Numbered from the stretch's first letter, positions 10,296-19,712 are shown. The stretch is 64,000 bases of DNA from Prevotella herbatica (GCF_017347605.1 NZ_AP024484.1:496001-560000), one strand, 5' to 3'. The notes: generated from the letters alone by a model not told the origin. Made by a program: numbers and translations.

Positions 10296-10794
10296 AATTT
10301 CTATACAATTAAAATTACATCGGGAGCCAACATGATAACCTGTAAATGGTTCCCTACTATATTTGGAATTTTGTTAATTCAATAAGTAAATGATGCTCCA
10401 TCAACATTGACTCTTACAATCTGAGCTGTTATTGATGATATAATAGCTAATAATCTGAAAACCTCTTTTTACAACATTACCTATTATTCTCATTTTGTCC
10501 CTAATATATAGTATACAATATTTAAAAACTTTCAAACGTGTAGACGGACAAAATCTTTTTTGTGTCTGTCTCTTATTAAATAGAAATCGTGCAACATCGC
10601 TTGCACATTCGAATCATGTTATTTGTATTCATAATTTTAATTTTCAATTACAATAAATTTATTAATTTTCACAGTTGCAAAGTTATGGCGTTTTTCCTTC
10701 GTAAACAATACCGTCCGTATGGTATATTAATAACACAAATACGTTATACCTATCTACCATATAAATGGTATACAGAGAAATTACAACAAAGGAA
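10296..10794. other. Intergenic region between divergent SusC operon and C_GCAxxG_C_C gene
   Basis: This ~500-bp AT-rich stretch holds the divergent promoters described separately. I see no convincing gene; small open frames here lack ribosome-site context and family resemblance. The part transcribed as the SusC leader contains short inverted repeats (for example GGGAGCCAA...TGGTTCCC near 10322-10355) that might fold. Confidence 0.5.
10678..10708 (-). promoter_or_regulatory. Candidate promoter for susC-susD-tlpA operon
   Basis: Read on the minus strand, TTG (10706-10708) is followed by 20 bp and TAACTTTG (10678-10685), matching the Bacteroidetes consensus. Transcription would start near 10671, leaving a ~375-nt untranslated leader before the SusC start at 10295. 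I recognise no known riboswitch in this leader. Confidence 0.5.
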
Positions 10795-10824
10795 TTGGAT
10801 TTAAAGCAAAATATTGTAACTTTG
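10795..10824 (+). promoter_or_regulatory. Promoter of the C_GCAxxG_C_C gene
   Basis: TTG (10795-10797), 19 bp, TAACTTTG (10817-10824) match the Bacteroidetes -33/-7 consensus. Transcription would start near 10830, downstream of a possible start codon at 10765, which supports the later ATG at 10903. Confidence 0.65.
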
Positions 10825-10902
10825 CCATCAGTAACTCAAATAAGATATTTGAATGATGGAGTTACGCTATTTCGACGAATATATAAAATCATTGATAGAA
10901 AG

Positions 10903-11385
10903 ATGAAGAAAGAACTTGAAGACAGAGTACAAAAGGCAATAGATAACTTTATGCAAGGTTATGGATGCTGCCAAAGTGTTGTAACAGCATTTGCTGATTT
11001 ATATGGTATGGATGATAACACTGCAAAGAAAGTTGCTGCTGGATTTGGAGGAGGTGTTGCAAGAATGAGAATGATGTGCGGTGCCGTTTCAGGAATGGTT
11101 ATCCTTGCAGGACTTGACTGCGGACAGACTGAAGGCTCTGACAGAGAAGGTAAGTCTGCTTGCTACAAAGTTATTCAAGACCTGTTAGCGAAATTCAAAG
11201 AGCGTAATAGTTCTATAATATGTGCAGACCTGTTGAAACTCAATAAAGAGGATGTAGCCCATTCAAGCTACGAAGCTTCAGAACGTACAGCAGAATACTA
11301 TCAACGCCGTCCTTGCGTAAAGAAAGTTGAAAGTGCTGCCATTATTTTCGCTGAATATCTTGAAGCAAAAGAAACTAACGTATAA
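10903..11385 (+). CDS. C_GCAxxG_C_C family protein
   Basis: The 160-residue protein from the ATG at 10903 shows the spaced cysteine pattern of the C_GCAxxG_C_C family. It has GYGCCQSVV, GFGGGVARMRMMCGAVSG, a central DCGQ, then SIICADLL and RRPCVKKV near the end. The family is thought to bind a metal or redox centre; no reaction is established. The frame stays open upstream to 10765, but the promoter at 10795-10824 and the family pattern favour 10903. The SDR gene follows 16 bp later, probably in one transcript. Confidence 0.8.
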   Translation: MKKELEDRVQKAIDNFMQGYGCCQSVVTAFADLYGMDDNTAKKVAAGFGGGVARMRMMCGAVSGMVILAGLDCGQTEGSDREGKSACYKVIQDLLAKFKERNSSIICADLLKLNKEDVAHSSYEASERTAEYYQRRPCVKKVESAAIIFAEYLEAKETNV

Positions 11386-11401
11386 TATACATATCATCAA
11401 C

Positions 11402-12103
11402 ATGAATAAAGTTCTTATTACAGGTGCTAATAAAGGCATTGGATTTGGAATTAGTAAGCATCTAGCTTTAAAGGGATGGCATGTTCTAGTGGGTGCTAGA
11501 AACAAGGAGAGAGCAGAGAAAGCTATTCAGCAATTAAAGGCTCTTGGAGCAAAAGATGCAGAATGGGTGAATATCAATCTATCTGATTTGAAATCTCTTG
11601 ATAAGTCTATCTCATTGATACAGCGCAATCATCCCGACTTGTCTATGTTGATAAACAATGCAGGCATACCTGGAGATATGGCATGCGCAAGCTATGACTC
11701 TGACATAAAGGATATTATTGAGACTGTTCAGGTGAATTATATCGGAACATATTATCTCACAAAGGGACTTGTGCCTACTATCGCAGCCAACAAAGGTAGA
11801 ATCGTGAATATCACAGTTCCTGCAAGCGTGAATCCTTATTGGAATCCTTTAGCTTATAAGGCTAGTAAAGCTGCACAAAATGTGATGACAGAGACGTTTG
11901 CATTCGACTTTGATAAAAACAATGTTCCAGTAGAAATCTATTGTGTTCATCCTGGACCTACAACAACTGATCTTAACGGGAACATGCGTTTACCGGGATT
12001 CCATGAGCCAGACCTTGTTGGCGAGAAGATTGTCGACATTATTTATGACGGAAAGCGTCATCAGGGAGAGTTCATCGAGATATACCCTATTGTTGAGGAA
12101 TAG
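11402..12103 (+). CDS. Short-chain dehydrogenase/reductase
   Basis: The 233-residue protein has the SDR cofactor motif TGANKGIG at the N-terminus, the NNAG motif, and the catalytic YKASK (YxxxK) with PGPTTTD after it. It should reduce or oxidise a carbonyl/alcohol using NAD(P)H; R/K after the glycine motif hints at NADPH. Start at 11402 places the Rossmann strand at residue 4, as usual; the frame is open upstream. It converges with the RecD-like helicase and overlaps its 3' end by 17 bp. Confidence 0.88.
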   Translation: MNKVLITGANKGIGFGISKHLALKGWHVLVGARNKERAEKAIQQLKALGAKDAEWVNINLSDLKSLDKSISLIQRNHPDLSMLINNAGIPGDMACASYDSDIKDIIETVQVNYIGTYYLTKGLVPTIAANKGRIVNITVPASVNPYWNPLAYKASKAAQNVMTETFAFDFDKNNVPVEIYCVHPGPTTTDLNGNMRLPGFHEPDLVGEKIVDIIYDGKRHQGEFIEIYPIVEE

Positions 12104-13520
12104 ACGCTGTTTGTGTCTTTGGCCAGTTCATGAGAAACAGTTTATCTGTTGCTCGTGTAAACGCAGTATATAACCAATGGATATAGTCTGGTGTCAACAT
12201 TTCATCAGTCATATATCCTTGGTCTAGATATACATGTGCCCATTGCCCACCCTGTGCCTTATGACATGTTATTGCATAAGCATATTTTATCTGCAACGCA
12301 TTGAAATAATCATCCTGTTTCAGCTTCATCATTCTGTCACGCTTCAGCGGAACATCTGCATAGTCTTCCATTACTTGCTCATAGAGTTTTTCGCTTTGTT
12401 CATGAGTCAGTGCAGGAGCTTCAGACATCAACGTATCCAGAATTACGATCTGTTCCATTTCATAATTGTCATAATCAGGAAAAGACAGCATCACGTTAGC
12501 AAAGTTAAAACCATACAACTCGCGTATATTCCTTACTCTGATCACTTTCACCCTATCGCCATTTGCGATGAATGATAATTGACGTTCGTTTGTTTCCAGA
12601 TACTTATTCTTTACCACCATAAGCATATCTCCGGAGCAAAGCATTTCCTCTCTGTCCAGTATTGTGTTTCTGATACCTTGGTTATAAATATTAGCGCGCT
12701 TATTGCTTCGTGTCACCACCATTGTTTCATCAATGCCAACATCAGAATAACTTGAACTTATGCTTTCAACAAGTTCATTTCCTGGCATCATCACAATATC
12801 GGCAAAACCCGTAAAACTTATTTTTGGCAATTCCGTTGCTTCGTCATGCGTTATCATCTGCCTGATCATGGTGGCATTATATAATATACCGCTGTCCTTG
12901 CTCTGTCTCAGCACTTCATTTAAGTCACATTCATATACTGTTATCCCATAGCCTTCAAGCAGAAGTCGATTAAGAGCTGGTGCTTCATCCTCGCCAACAG
13001 GGGGCAACTGAGCTTTATCGCCTACAAGCATCATACGGCAGTTATCGCCCTGATATACATATTGTATAAGGTCAGACAACAAGTCTCCCGAACCGAAATC
13101 ACCATTCAAAGAACCGTTTCCGCTACCTATCATTGATGCCTCGTCAATCATGAACAACGTATTCTTGTGCATATTGTCATTCAGATTAAACTTACCGTCA
13201 ATACCTGAATAACTTTTCTCACGATAAATCTTCCTATGAATCGTAAAGGCTGGCATACCGCTGTTCAAAGAGAACACTTTTGCTGCCCTACCCGTTGGAG
13301 CCATTAGCAACAGCTTCTGTCCCAATCTAGTAAAGGTGCGAACCATTGCCCCTGCAAGCGAAGTCTTACCAGTTCCAGCCGAACCGCGCATTATCATAAC
13401 GCAATGCTGACTGCGATCTGAAAGAAAGCGGGCAAACGTATCAAGAGCGTTCATCTGGTCAGCTGTAGGCTTGAATCCGAACTCTATAACTATTTGATTT
13501 ATAAATTCCTGTGTACTCAA
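12087..13520 (-). CDS. RecD-like ATP-dependent DNA helicase (SF1)
   Basis: The 477-residue superfamily 1 helicase has Walker A GSAGTGKTS near residue 47 and Walker B MIDEASM. A GDKAQLPPVG segment (motif III), CHKAQGGQW and YTAFTRATDKLFL (motif VI) follow. It resembles the short RecD2/AAA_30 plus UvrD_C_2 proteins widespread in Bacteroidetes, without RecB/RecC partners nearby. Its role is probably DNA unwinding in repair or recombination. Confidence 0.85.
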   Translation of the reverse strand: MSTQEFINQIVIEFGFKPTADQMNALDTFARFLSDRSQHCVMIMRGSAGTGKTSLAGAMVRTFTRLGQKLLLMAPTGRAAKVFSLNSGMPAFTIHRKIYREKSYSGIDGKFNLNDNMHKNTLFMIDEASMIGSGNGSLNGDFGSGDLLSDLIQYVYQGDNCRMMLVGDKAQLPPVGEDEAPALNRLLLEGYGITVYECDLNEVLRQSKDSGILYNATMIRQMITHDEATELPKISFTGFADIVMMPGNELVESISSSYSDVGIDETMVVTRSNKRANIYNQGIRNTILDREEMLCSGDMLMVVKNKYLETNERQLSFIANGDRVKVIRVRNIRELYGFNFANVMLSFPDYDNYEMEQIVILDTLMSEAPALTHEQSEKLYEQVMEDYADVPLKRDRMMKLKQDDYFNALQIKYAYAITCHKAQGGQWAHVYLDQGYMTDEMLTPDYIHWLYTAFTRATDKLFLMNWPKTQTASIPQQ

Positions 13521-13580
13521 TGCTATGTAGTAAAAACTTTTTTGTAACTTTGCAGCACAAAGATAGATATAATAATCGGA

Positions 13581-13730
13581 ATGAAATTAAAAATCACTAA
13601 TAATTTAATTCTATCCTTATGTATACTTTCCCTCGTTGTGATATGTTTCTTCTGTATTAACACTACAGTGAATTTTTGAAGAAGCAGCACGAATGAGATC
13701 AGACATTGAACAAATAAAACAGATATAAAT
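13581..13730 (+). pseudogene. Small membrane-anchored peptide gene, apparently frameshifted
   Basis: An ATG at 13581 opens 32 codons with a hydrophobic stretch (ILSLCILSLVVICFFCIN) and stops at a TGA directly after a run of five T. Removing one T would continue the frame through EEAARMRSDIEQIKQI to a TAA just before the DUF3822 start, giving a peptide of ~48 residues with one membrane helix and a charged tail. A TAACTTTG element at 13545-13552 sits upstream. It could also be a genuine 32-residue peptide. Confidence 0.4.
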
Positions 13731-13731
13731 T

Positions 13732-14550
13732 ATGACAGACGAAACAGGCAACAAACCTCTAACTCTACCAAGAGTTACGCTACGAATAGCGCGCAATTCT
13801 ATGTCGTTTGCAATCGTAGACAGCACAGCCATCAATGGACTGGCTTATGATCCGTATGTTGTAAGAAGTGGAATGTCTATGGCAGCCAACCTCAGAGAGG
13901 CTTTCACCAATAGTCCTATTCTGAGTCAGGGATTCCAACGTGCGCAAGTACTTATAGATACTCCCGTGATGCTCATTCCACTTGAGGAATTTGATGATGA
14001 AGATTCCGAATTGCTGTTTCGCCACACTTTCACTGGTCATGAATCAGACGAAATTCTTAATACCGTTTTGCCGATGCAGAATGCAGTAGCTGTATATCCT
14101 ATAAACAAGGATATCAAACTAGTGCTTACTGATCATTTCAGCGATATAAAGATTCTGCCACTGATGCAACCTGTATGGAACTATATGCACAAGCGTAGCT
14201 ATACCGGAGTGAGAAAGAAACTTTATGCTTATTTCAGAGGTAAGCAACTGGATTTGTTCAGCTTCACGCAAAACAGATTTACTTTCTGCAACAGCTATGA
14301 TGTCATGAGCCACAAAGACGCATCCTATTTCATACTTTATGTGTGGAAACAGTTGGGACTAGACAATCGTGAAGACGAATTATATTTTAGTGGAACCATT
14401 CCGGAAAGAGAGGATCTTACCACAGAACTGAAACAATACGTACAAAAAATATATGCTGTAAACCCTACGGCAGAATTCAATCGCGCCCCTATTACACAGA
14501 TAAAGGGACTGCCATTTGATTTAATGACTTTATTTTTAAAAGGAAGATGA
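13732..14550 (+). CDS. DUF3822 family protein
   Basis: The 272-residue protein resembles the DUF3822 family, found in Bacteroidales beside rsmD. An ASKHA-like fold is suspected from general pattern only; no catalytic motif is evident. No signal peptide or membrane segment is seen, so it should be cytoplasmic. The stop overlaps the rsmD start (ATGA at 14547-14550), so the two are translationally coupled. No function is assigned. Confidence 0.75.
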   Translation: MTDETGNKPLTLPRVTLRIARNSMSFAIVDSTAINGLAYDPYVVRSGMSMAANLREAFTNSPILSQGFQRAQVLIDTPVMLIPLEEFDDEDSELLFRHTFTGHESDEILNTVLPMQNAVAVYPINKDIKLVLTDHFSDIKILPLMQPVWNYMHKRSYTGVRKKLYAYFRGKQLDLFSFTQNRFTFCNSYDVMSHKDASYFILYVWKQLGLDNREDELYFSGTIPEREDLTTELKQYVQKIYAVNPTAEFNRAPITQIKGLPFDLMTLFLKGR

Positions 14551-15119
14551 GAATAATTACAGGTAAATATAAAGGACGCCGTTTCGACATCCCACGCACA
14601 TTCAAGGCTCGCCCTACAACTGACTTCGCAAAAGAAAACATATTCAATGTACTGCAGGGATATCTTGACTTTGAAGATGCAAGCGCACTCGACCTTTTCG
14701 CTGGTACGGGAAGTATTTCTCTCGAACTTGCAAGCAGAGGATGCAAACAGGTAATCAGCGTTGAAGCCGATCGTGAACATTCAAGTTTTATACGTCAATG
14801 CTTCACCAAACTCAATGAGGATAAGGATATTCTTGTTCGTGGGGATGTGTTTAGATTTCTAAGATGTTGCCACCAGCAGTTCGACTTTATATTCGCCGAT
14901 CCACCCTACGCACTCAAAGAATTACCAACAATACCAGAATTGATATTGAAAGGCAATCTGCTGAAAGAAGATGGAATACTAGTCTTTGAACACGGAAAGC
15001 AATATGATTTCTCTGAGAATCCAAACTTTGTTGAGCATAGAAGTTACGGAAGCGTTAACTTCAGTATATTTCAAAGTAGCGGACTCAAAAGTCTTACAAG
15101 CGATTCCCAAAGTCTCTGA
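14547..15119 (+). CDS. rsmD: 16S rRNA (guanine966-N2)-methyltransferase RsmD
   Basis: The 190-residue Rossmann methyltransferase has the N-terminal RPTTDFAKENIFN signature, the SAM-binding LDLFAGTG (residues 48-55) and the catalytic DPPY (118-121), all typical of RsmD. It methylates G966 of 16S rRNA in the small subunit. It is coupled by an ATGA overlap to DUF3822 and converges with cls, overlapping its 3' end by 49 bp. Confidence 0.93.
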   Translation: MRIITGKYKGRRFDIPRTFKARPTTDFAKENIFNVLQGYLDFEDASALDLFAGTGSISLELASRGCKQVISVEADREHSSFIRQCFTKLNEDKDILVRGDVFRFLRCCHQQFDFIFADPPYALKELPTIPELILKGNLLKEDGILVFEHGKQYDFSENPNFVEHRSYGSVNFSIFQSSGLKSLTSDSQSL

Positions 15120-16495
15120 ATAAATGAGCGATGAGTGAAATCGCGAACTTCTTCTATGTCAATGCAATGTTCTTCGTCTTCAAGATAAATATTCTTTATT
15201 CTTAAAGCCATTTCTGTGTCATAGAAGAATATGTTTGATTCAAAATTATTCTCAAAACTTCTGAAGTCTATATTCGTACTTCCGCAGGTAGAGATATAGT
15301 CATCGCTCACCATAATCTTGGAATGATTGAATCCAGGTTTGTATAGGTAGACTTTCACGCCAGCCTCTACAACCTCTCCAAGATATGACTTACATGCCCA
15401 CTCCAAAATCTTTGAGTCGCCATGCATCGGCACCATCAACCTCACGTCTACACCAGACAAAGCTGCCGTGCGCATAGCAAATAATATTGGTTCTGTCGGC
15501 AAGAAATAAGGAGTCTCCATATAAACATACTTCTTTGCCTCAAGCAATATCTTCACATATCCCTGCATAATGTCTGGCCAAGGCTGAATAGGACTGCTTG
15601 TCACCAATTGCGCCAAACAATTGTTTTCATCAATATGGGTGTTATCCGGATAATATCTGTGGTCGGTTATCAATGTTCGGTCAACGAAATACCAGTCAAT
15701 AAGAAAAGCACGCTGTAATGCATAAACACCTCCACCCACAATGCGCAGATGAGTATCACGCCAAGGACGATCGCCATCACCTTTTATATATCTCATGGCA
15801 ATGTTCATACCACCGATAAAGCCTACTTTACCGTCAATAATACATATTTTGCGGTGATTACGATAGTTCACTTTTCCAGTGAGTGCAGGGAATCTTACTG
15901 GCATAAACGGCTGCACCTTCACGCCTTCCTTCCTCATTCTGTCAAAGAATCTATCTTTAACTCTCCAGCAGCCCACGTCATCATATATCAAACGCACCTC
16001 TATACCCTGTCTTGCCTTATCAATAAGTGCATCGCTAATAAGCCTTCCTAATGGGTCATCGTCTATGATGTATGTATCAATATGAATATGATCCTGAGCT
16101 CGCCCTATAGCCCTTAACAAAGCAAGAAATAAATTATATCCGTCTGTATATATGTCTACTGAATTATCCTTGAAAGGAAAAGACATACTCTGATTAGCAA
16201 ACAGCTTTAGCAGTGGTCTTGAATTCTCTGGCAAATGCAGATTGCGCTGTTCGGCAAATTCAAGCATACTGCGCTTAGTCAGTTCGTCAAGACTTCGCTG
16301 ACTTATTATTCTTTCTTTTCTGAAATTCTGTCCGAAAAAGAAATAGATAATGATTCCCACAACAGGAATAAACGACAGCACCATCACCCACGCAACGGTC
16401 TTTGCAGGCTGGCGATTATCCATCAATACCGCTATCATCGTGAGAATGACAACAATAAGATACACCGTTATTATTATCCAATGGAAATATATCAT
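15071..16495 (-). CDS. cls: Cardiolipin synthase (phospholipase D family)
   Basis: The 474-residue protein has two N-terminal membrane helices (residues ~3-25 and 33-55, ending IIYFFFGQNFRKE) and two PLD domains. These carry the HKD motifs HRKICIIDG and HSKIMVSDD. This is the standard bacterial cardiolipin synthase layout; the enzyme condenses two phosphatidylglycerols at the inner membrane. The C-terminus overlaps the convergent rsmD gene. Confidence 0.93.
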   Translation of the reverse strand: MIYFHWIIITVYLIVVILTMIAVLMDNRQPAKTVAWVMVLSFIPVVGIIIYFFFGQNFRKERIISQRSLDELTKRSMLEFAEQRNLHLPENSRPLLKLFANQSMSFPFKDNSVDIYTDGYNLFLALLRAIGRAQDHIHIDTYIIDDDPLGRLISDALIDKARQGIEVRLIYDDVGCWRVKDRFFDRMRKEGVKVQPFMPVRFPALTGKVNYRNHRKICIIDGKVGFIGGMNIAMRYIKGDGDRPWRDTHLRIVGGGVYALQRAFLIDWYFVDRTLITDHRYYPDNTHIDENNCLAQLVTSSPIQPWPDIMQGYVKILLEAKKYVYMETPYFLPTEPILFAMRTAALSGVDVRLMVPMHGDSKILEWACKSYLGEVVEAGVKVYLYKPGFNHSKIMVSDDYISTCGSTNIDFRSFENNFESNIFFYDTEMALRIKNIYLEDEEHCIDIEEVRDFTHRSFIQRLWESLVRLLSPLL

Positions 16496-16544
16496 TATTT
16501 ATTCTATTCTTCAGGTAATATTATTATATCAGGTAAATATCAGA

Positions 16545-17135
16545 TTACTTAAATCCAATCAGCTTATGAGTCTGAAGGCTCAACCTCCATTTTGGATGCA
16601 GCTTTATATACTCTATGCAAATCGTCATGATTTCAGAATTGCGCATCAGATTGCCCGTATCACAAGGTTGCAGATAGTAGTAATCAGCTTCTATATCAAA
16701 TGTATCTGTAAGCATTCTCTCATCAAAAATACATTTCAGCTCATTGCATTTCTTAACCTTGACATTTGTCTTTGGCGAAACAGTAAACCAATCAAGATTT
16801 GCTGGCGGTTCCTTTGTCCCGTTTGATTCCATTGCCACTTTATAGCCTAGATCATGGAAAGCTGAAATAAATTCCTCGTCAACCTGTAATGTTGGTTCGC
16901 CACCTGTCAATACGATAAGTGGGTGTTCACTGCCAGTACATTCTTGCGTTAATTGCTTTACGCTATTCAGAATATCGTCCAGAATCATTTCTTTATACGC
17001 TGAAAAGTCGGTATCGCAGAATGAACACTTCAGGTTGCATCCGCTGAATCTTATGAACACGGCTGCCATTCCAGAGTTTCTGCCCTCACCCTGAAGCGAA
17101 TAAAATATATCGTTAACTCTATACATCCTCTTCAT
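16545..17135 (-). CDS. queE: 7-carboxy-7-deazaguanine synthase QueE
   Basis: The 196-residue radical SAM enzyme has the cluster motif C33-x3-C37-x2-C40 (GCNLKCSFCDTDF) and the N-terminal IFYSLQGEG signature of QueE. It converts 6-carboxytetrahydropterin to 7-carboxy-7-deazaguanine in queuosine/7-deazaguanine synthesis. Its start overlaps queD by 17 bp, and QueD makes its substrate, so the pair forms a pathway unit. Confidence 0.94.
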   Translation of the reverse strand: MKRMYRVNDIFYSLQGEGRNSGMAAVFIRFSGCNLKCSFCDTDFSAYKEMILDDILNSVKQLTQECTGSEHPLIVLTGGEPTLQVDEEFISAFHDLGYKVAMESNGTKEPPANLDWFTVSPKTNVKVKKCNELKCIFDERMLTDTFDIEADYYYLQPCDTGNLMRNSEIMTICIEYIKLHPKWRLSLQTHKLIGFK

Positions 17136-17454
17136 AAATAGCTATGTTTCCATCACTTTCCTGAACAGAGGCTTTATAGCATGTAGGTATCTGTTCTGTA
17201 ATCCATCGTGCTATATTCTCAGCTGTAGGATTAAACGACAGCACTTTGTTCAAGTCTGCATGATCCAGTCTGCCATGAATAAGATGCTTTATCTCACTGA
17301 AGTCAGCAACCATACCGTCACAGTTAAGAGTTTTCGACTTGCAATATACCGTCACGTGCCAGTTGTGTCCATGCACATTCGTGCACTTACTCTCATAAGA
17401 AAGAGTAAGATGATGTGAGGCTGATATTTCAAAACTTTTCTGTATGTAATACAT
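17119..17454 (-). CDS. queD: 6-carboxytetrahydropterin synthase QueD
   Basis: The 111-residue protein is a small PTPS/QueD with zinc ligands H14/H15, H28 and H30 (NVHGHNW) and the catalytic cysteine C24. It converts dihydroneopterin triphosphate to 6-carboxytetrahydropterin. It is followed by queE with a 17-bp overlap and lies 24 bp after dnaG, probably in one transcript. Confidence 0.94.
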   Translation of the reverse strand: MYYIQKSFEISASHHLTLSYESKCTNVHGHNWHVTVYCKSKTLNCDGMVADFSEIKHLIHGRLDHADLNKVLSFNPTAENIARWITEQIPTCYKASVQESDGNIAIYEEDV

Positions 17455-17478
17455 AAAATTGATTTTATTTACTTGTTG

Positions 17479-19437
17479 TTATACAATTATGTTATTTCCC
17501 AGTTGGCGTGCCAGAGCATTTCTCATTTCTGTCATGTCCTTATATTCAGCCATAAGCTTGAAAAGGGTTTCCGAGTCAGACGAAGACTTTGATATCTCCT
17601 TTTTCAGGTCCCTTAAATGCTGCTCCACATAGTCCATACGGAAATCAAGCAGCAAGTGTTCAATCCTGGTACGCAGACTTTCGTCATCATCCTTTGTTTG
17701 TTGACTTTCAGACAATTTGAATCGTTCCTCAGTCATGTTTATTGCGATCTGACTTATCTTGATGTCATGATGATGCACAAAGTATGGTTCTGTCTTGAAC
17801 GTTCTATCTTCACAATGTTCCACCGCCTCGTTTAGTATATCGTTATACGTTGGGTCATTGAAAGAAAGTTCATCTGCAGAAAGACTCAAGTTGATGTATT
17901 CAGCCACCGATAAGTCGAAAACATTTCCGTTTTCATCCTCTACATCATTAAAGACCACTCTGTCGCCATACTTTATCACAAGTTGTATCATGAGTTGTTC
18001 CACCTGTGTTGAAGCGACAGCCAACTGTGATGTCCCTGCCACATTCTGTGCATTTGCAGCATATCCAGGCTGTGCAGTATTTACGTCCTGTTGTGGCATA
18101 TTAGAGTTTCTCATGACTCCGCTCTCCTTTCGTTCACGGATCATGTTGTTCATCTGATTAATCAGTGTAGCCTCGTTTATACCTATTTGCTGCGAACAGT
18201 CGTGCAGATAAGTATCTCTCAATATAGGGTTCTGCACCATTGAGATACTTGCCACGATTGAGTTTATAGCCTCCGAGCGTTTCAACGGATCACTTTGTCC
18301 GTCAAGCAGCAATGAAGTTTTAAATCTTATGAAGTCGGTAGAGTTGTCTTCAATATATTTCTTTAATTCGTCTGCCGTATGCTTTCTTGCGAAACTATCA
18401 GGGTCATCATTATCCGGCAACAACAGCACCATCAGATTCATTCCTTCGAGCAGCAGCATATCAGTACCTCTCAGGGCAGCATGAATACCGGCAGCATCTC
18501 CGTCATATAGCAATGTGATGTTGCTAGTGAAACGATGTAACGTATGAATCTGCTGAATGCTTAGAGCCGTACCAGAGTTTGCCACAACGTTTTCAATACC
18601 ACTCTGATGCATTGAAATCACGTCAGCCTGTCCTTCCACGAGATACACTCTGTCTTCTTTAGCTATAGCCTTCTTTGCCTGATATATACCATAAAGTTCG
18701 TTACTCTTATGATATATTTCAGAGTCTGGCGAATTCACGTATTTCTGGTTCACGCCCTTAGTTCTGCTGTCAAGCACACGAGCTGTGAATCCCACAACTC
18801 TTCCACTTGAGCTTATCCAAGGGAACACCACTCTTCCCGAATATCTGTCTATAAGTTCTCCACGTTCGTTTTTATAGCATATAGCTGTTTTCAGCAGATA
18901 ATCCTCTTTATATCCCTTAGCAAGGGCTGCTCGTGCCAGAGCATATCTATCTGTAAGGTCGAAGCCCAACTGAAACTTCTTTATGATGTCATCACGAAAT
19001 CCACGACTTCTGAAATACTGCATACCCACAGCCACACCGTCAACATTATTGTGCAGCAAGTTCTGAAAGTATTCGTTAGCCCATTCATTCATGATAAACA
19101 TACTCTCGCGTGCGCTCTGTTCTTCCTTTTCCTGGTCGGATAGTTCGCGTTCGTGTATTTCTATGTTATACTTATTAGCCAACCATCTCAACGCCTCAGG
19201 GTAAGTCATCTGCTCATGCTCCATGATGAAACTGATAGGGTTTCCCCCCTTACCGCATCCGAAACAATGGCAAGTACCTCTTGCAGGCGAAACGTAGAAA
19301 GAAGGAGTCTTCTCGTTATGAAAAGGGCACAACCCCTTATAGTTACTACCGCTTTTGCGCAATGTAACAAATTCCGAGACCACATCCACAATATTGGATG
19401 CATCCTTAATCTTCTCAACTGTTAGTTTGTCTATCAT
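17479..19437 (-). CDS. dnaG: DNA primase DnaG
   Basis: From the ATG at 19437 the protein has 652 residues. An N-terminal CHC2 zinc finger (CPFHNEKTPSF, CHCFGCG) is followed by the primase core, a TOPRIM domain (VEGQADVISMHQSG, LLYDGDAAGI), then a helicase-binding C-terminal region. It makes RNA primers at the replication fork. The frame is open 18 codons further upstream, but a TACCTTTG -7 element at 19446-19453 lies just before 19437, which makes the earlier start unlikely and suggests a very short or absent leader. Confidence 0.93.
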   Translation of the reverse strand: MIDKLTVEKIKDASNIVDVVSEFVTLRKSGSNYKGLCPFHNEKTPSFYVSPARGTCHCFGCGKGGNPISFIMEHEQMTYPEALRWLANKYNIEIHERELSDQEKEEQSARESMFIMNEWANEYFQNLLHNNVDGVAVGMQYFRSRGFRDDIIKKFQLGFDLTDRYALARAALAKGYKEDYLLKTAICYKNERGELIDRYSGRVVFPWISSSGRVVGFTARVLDSRTKGVNQKYVNSPDSEIYHKSNELYGIYQAKKAIAKEDRVYLVEGQADVISMHQSGIENVVANSGTALSIQQIHTLHRFTSNITLLYDGDAAGIHAALRGTDMLLLEGMNLMVLLLPDNDDPDSFARKHTADELKKYIEDNSTDFIRFKTSLLLDGQSDPLKRSEAINSIVASISMVQNPILRDTYLHDCSQQIGINEATLINQMNNMIRERKESGVMRNSNMPQQDVNTAQPGYAANAQNVAGTSQLAVASTQVEQLMIQLVIKYGDRVVFNDVEDENGNVFDLSVAEYINLSLSADELSFNDPTYNDILNEAVEHCEDRTFKTEPYFVHHHDIKISQIAINMTEERFKLSESQQTKDDDESLRTRIEHLLLDFRMDYVEQHLRDLKKEISKSSSDSETLFKLMAEYKDMTEMRNALARQLGNNIIV

Positions 19438-19625
19438 AGATAACGCAAAGGTAGCATTTTTTTTGAATACAAAATAATATTTTAAAGGCAAAGTTAATTA
19501 TCAAACTAGTTCTTAGCCTATTTTATTTATATTATAAAGTTTGAGAACAGAAACACTCTTGGTTAAGATGTACAGATATAACAAATAAAATTTATATTAA
19601 AATTCATATTTTTATTCATAATTAC

Positions 19626-19656
19626 TTTGTTTTTACGAAAAAGCGTTATACATTTG
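19626..19656 (+). promoter_or_regulatory. Promoter of the toxin-antitoxin operon
   Basis: TTTG (19626-19629), 19 bp, TACATTTG (19649-19656) match the Bacteroidetes consensus. Transcription should start near 19662, just before the four tandem repeats, so a repressor bound to them would block initiation or early elongation. Confidence 0.7.
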
Positions 19657-19664
19657 CATACAGA

Positions 19665-19708
19665 TGTATAACACATGTATAACACATATATAACATATAG
19701 ATAACATT
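19665..19708 (+). promoter_or_regulatory. Four tandem 11-bp operator repeats
   Basis: Four contiguous 11-bp units lie between the promoter and the antitoxin start: two exact copies of TGTATAACACA (19665-19675, 19676-19686), then TATATAACATA and TAGATAACATT. An 11-bp period is about one helical turn, fitting cooperative binding of ribbon-helix-helix dimers on one DNA face. They are therefore the likely autoregulatory operator of the antitoxin or toxin-antitoxin complex. Confidence 0.7.
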
Positions 19709-19712
19709 AAAT

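Noticed and set aside
10296..10671. TPP or cobalamin riboswitch in the SusC leader
   Set aside because: A ThiE-like gene is near, but the conserved TPP core and the B12 box are not visible in the leader.
10589..10804. 71-codon frame upstream of the C_GCAxxG_C_C gene
   Set aside because: It overlaps the divergent promoter region, is very AT-rich and resembles no protein.
16350..16826. 158-codon plus-strand frame
   Set aside because: It lies antisense to cls and queE, both with clear catalytic motifs.
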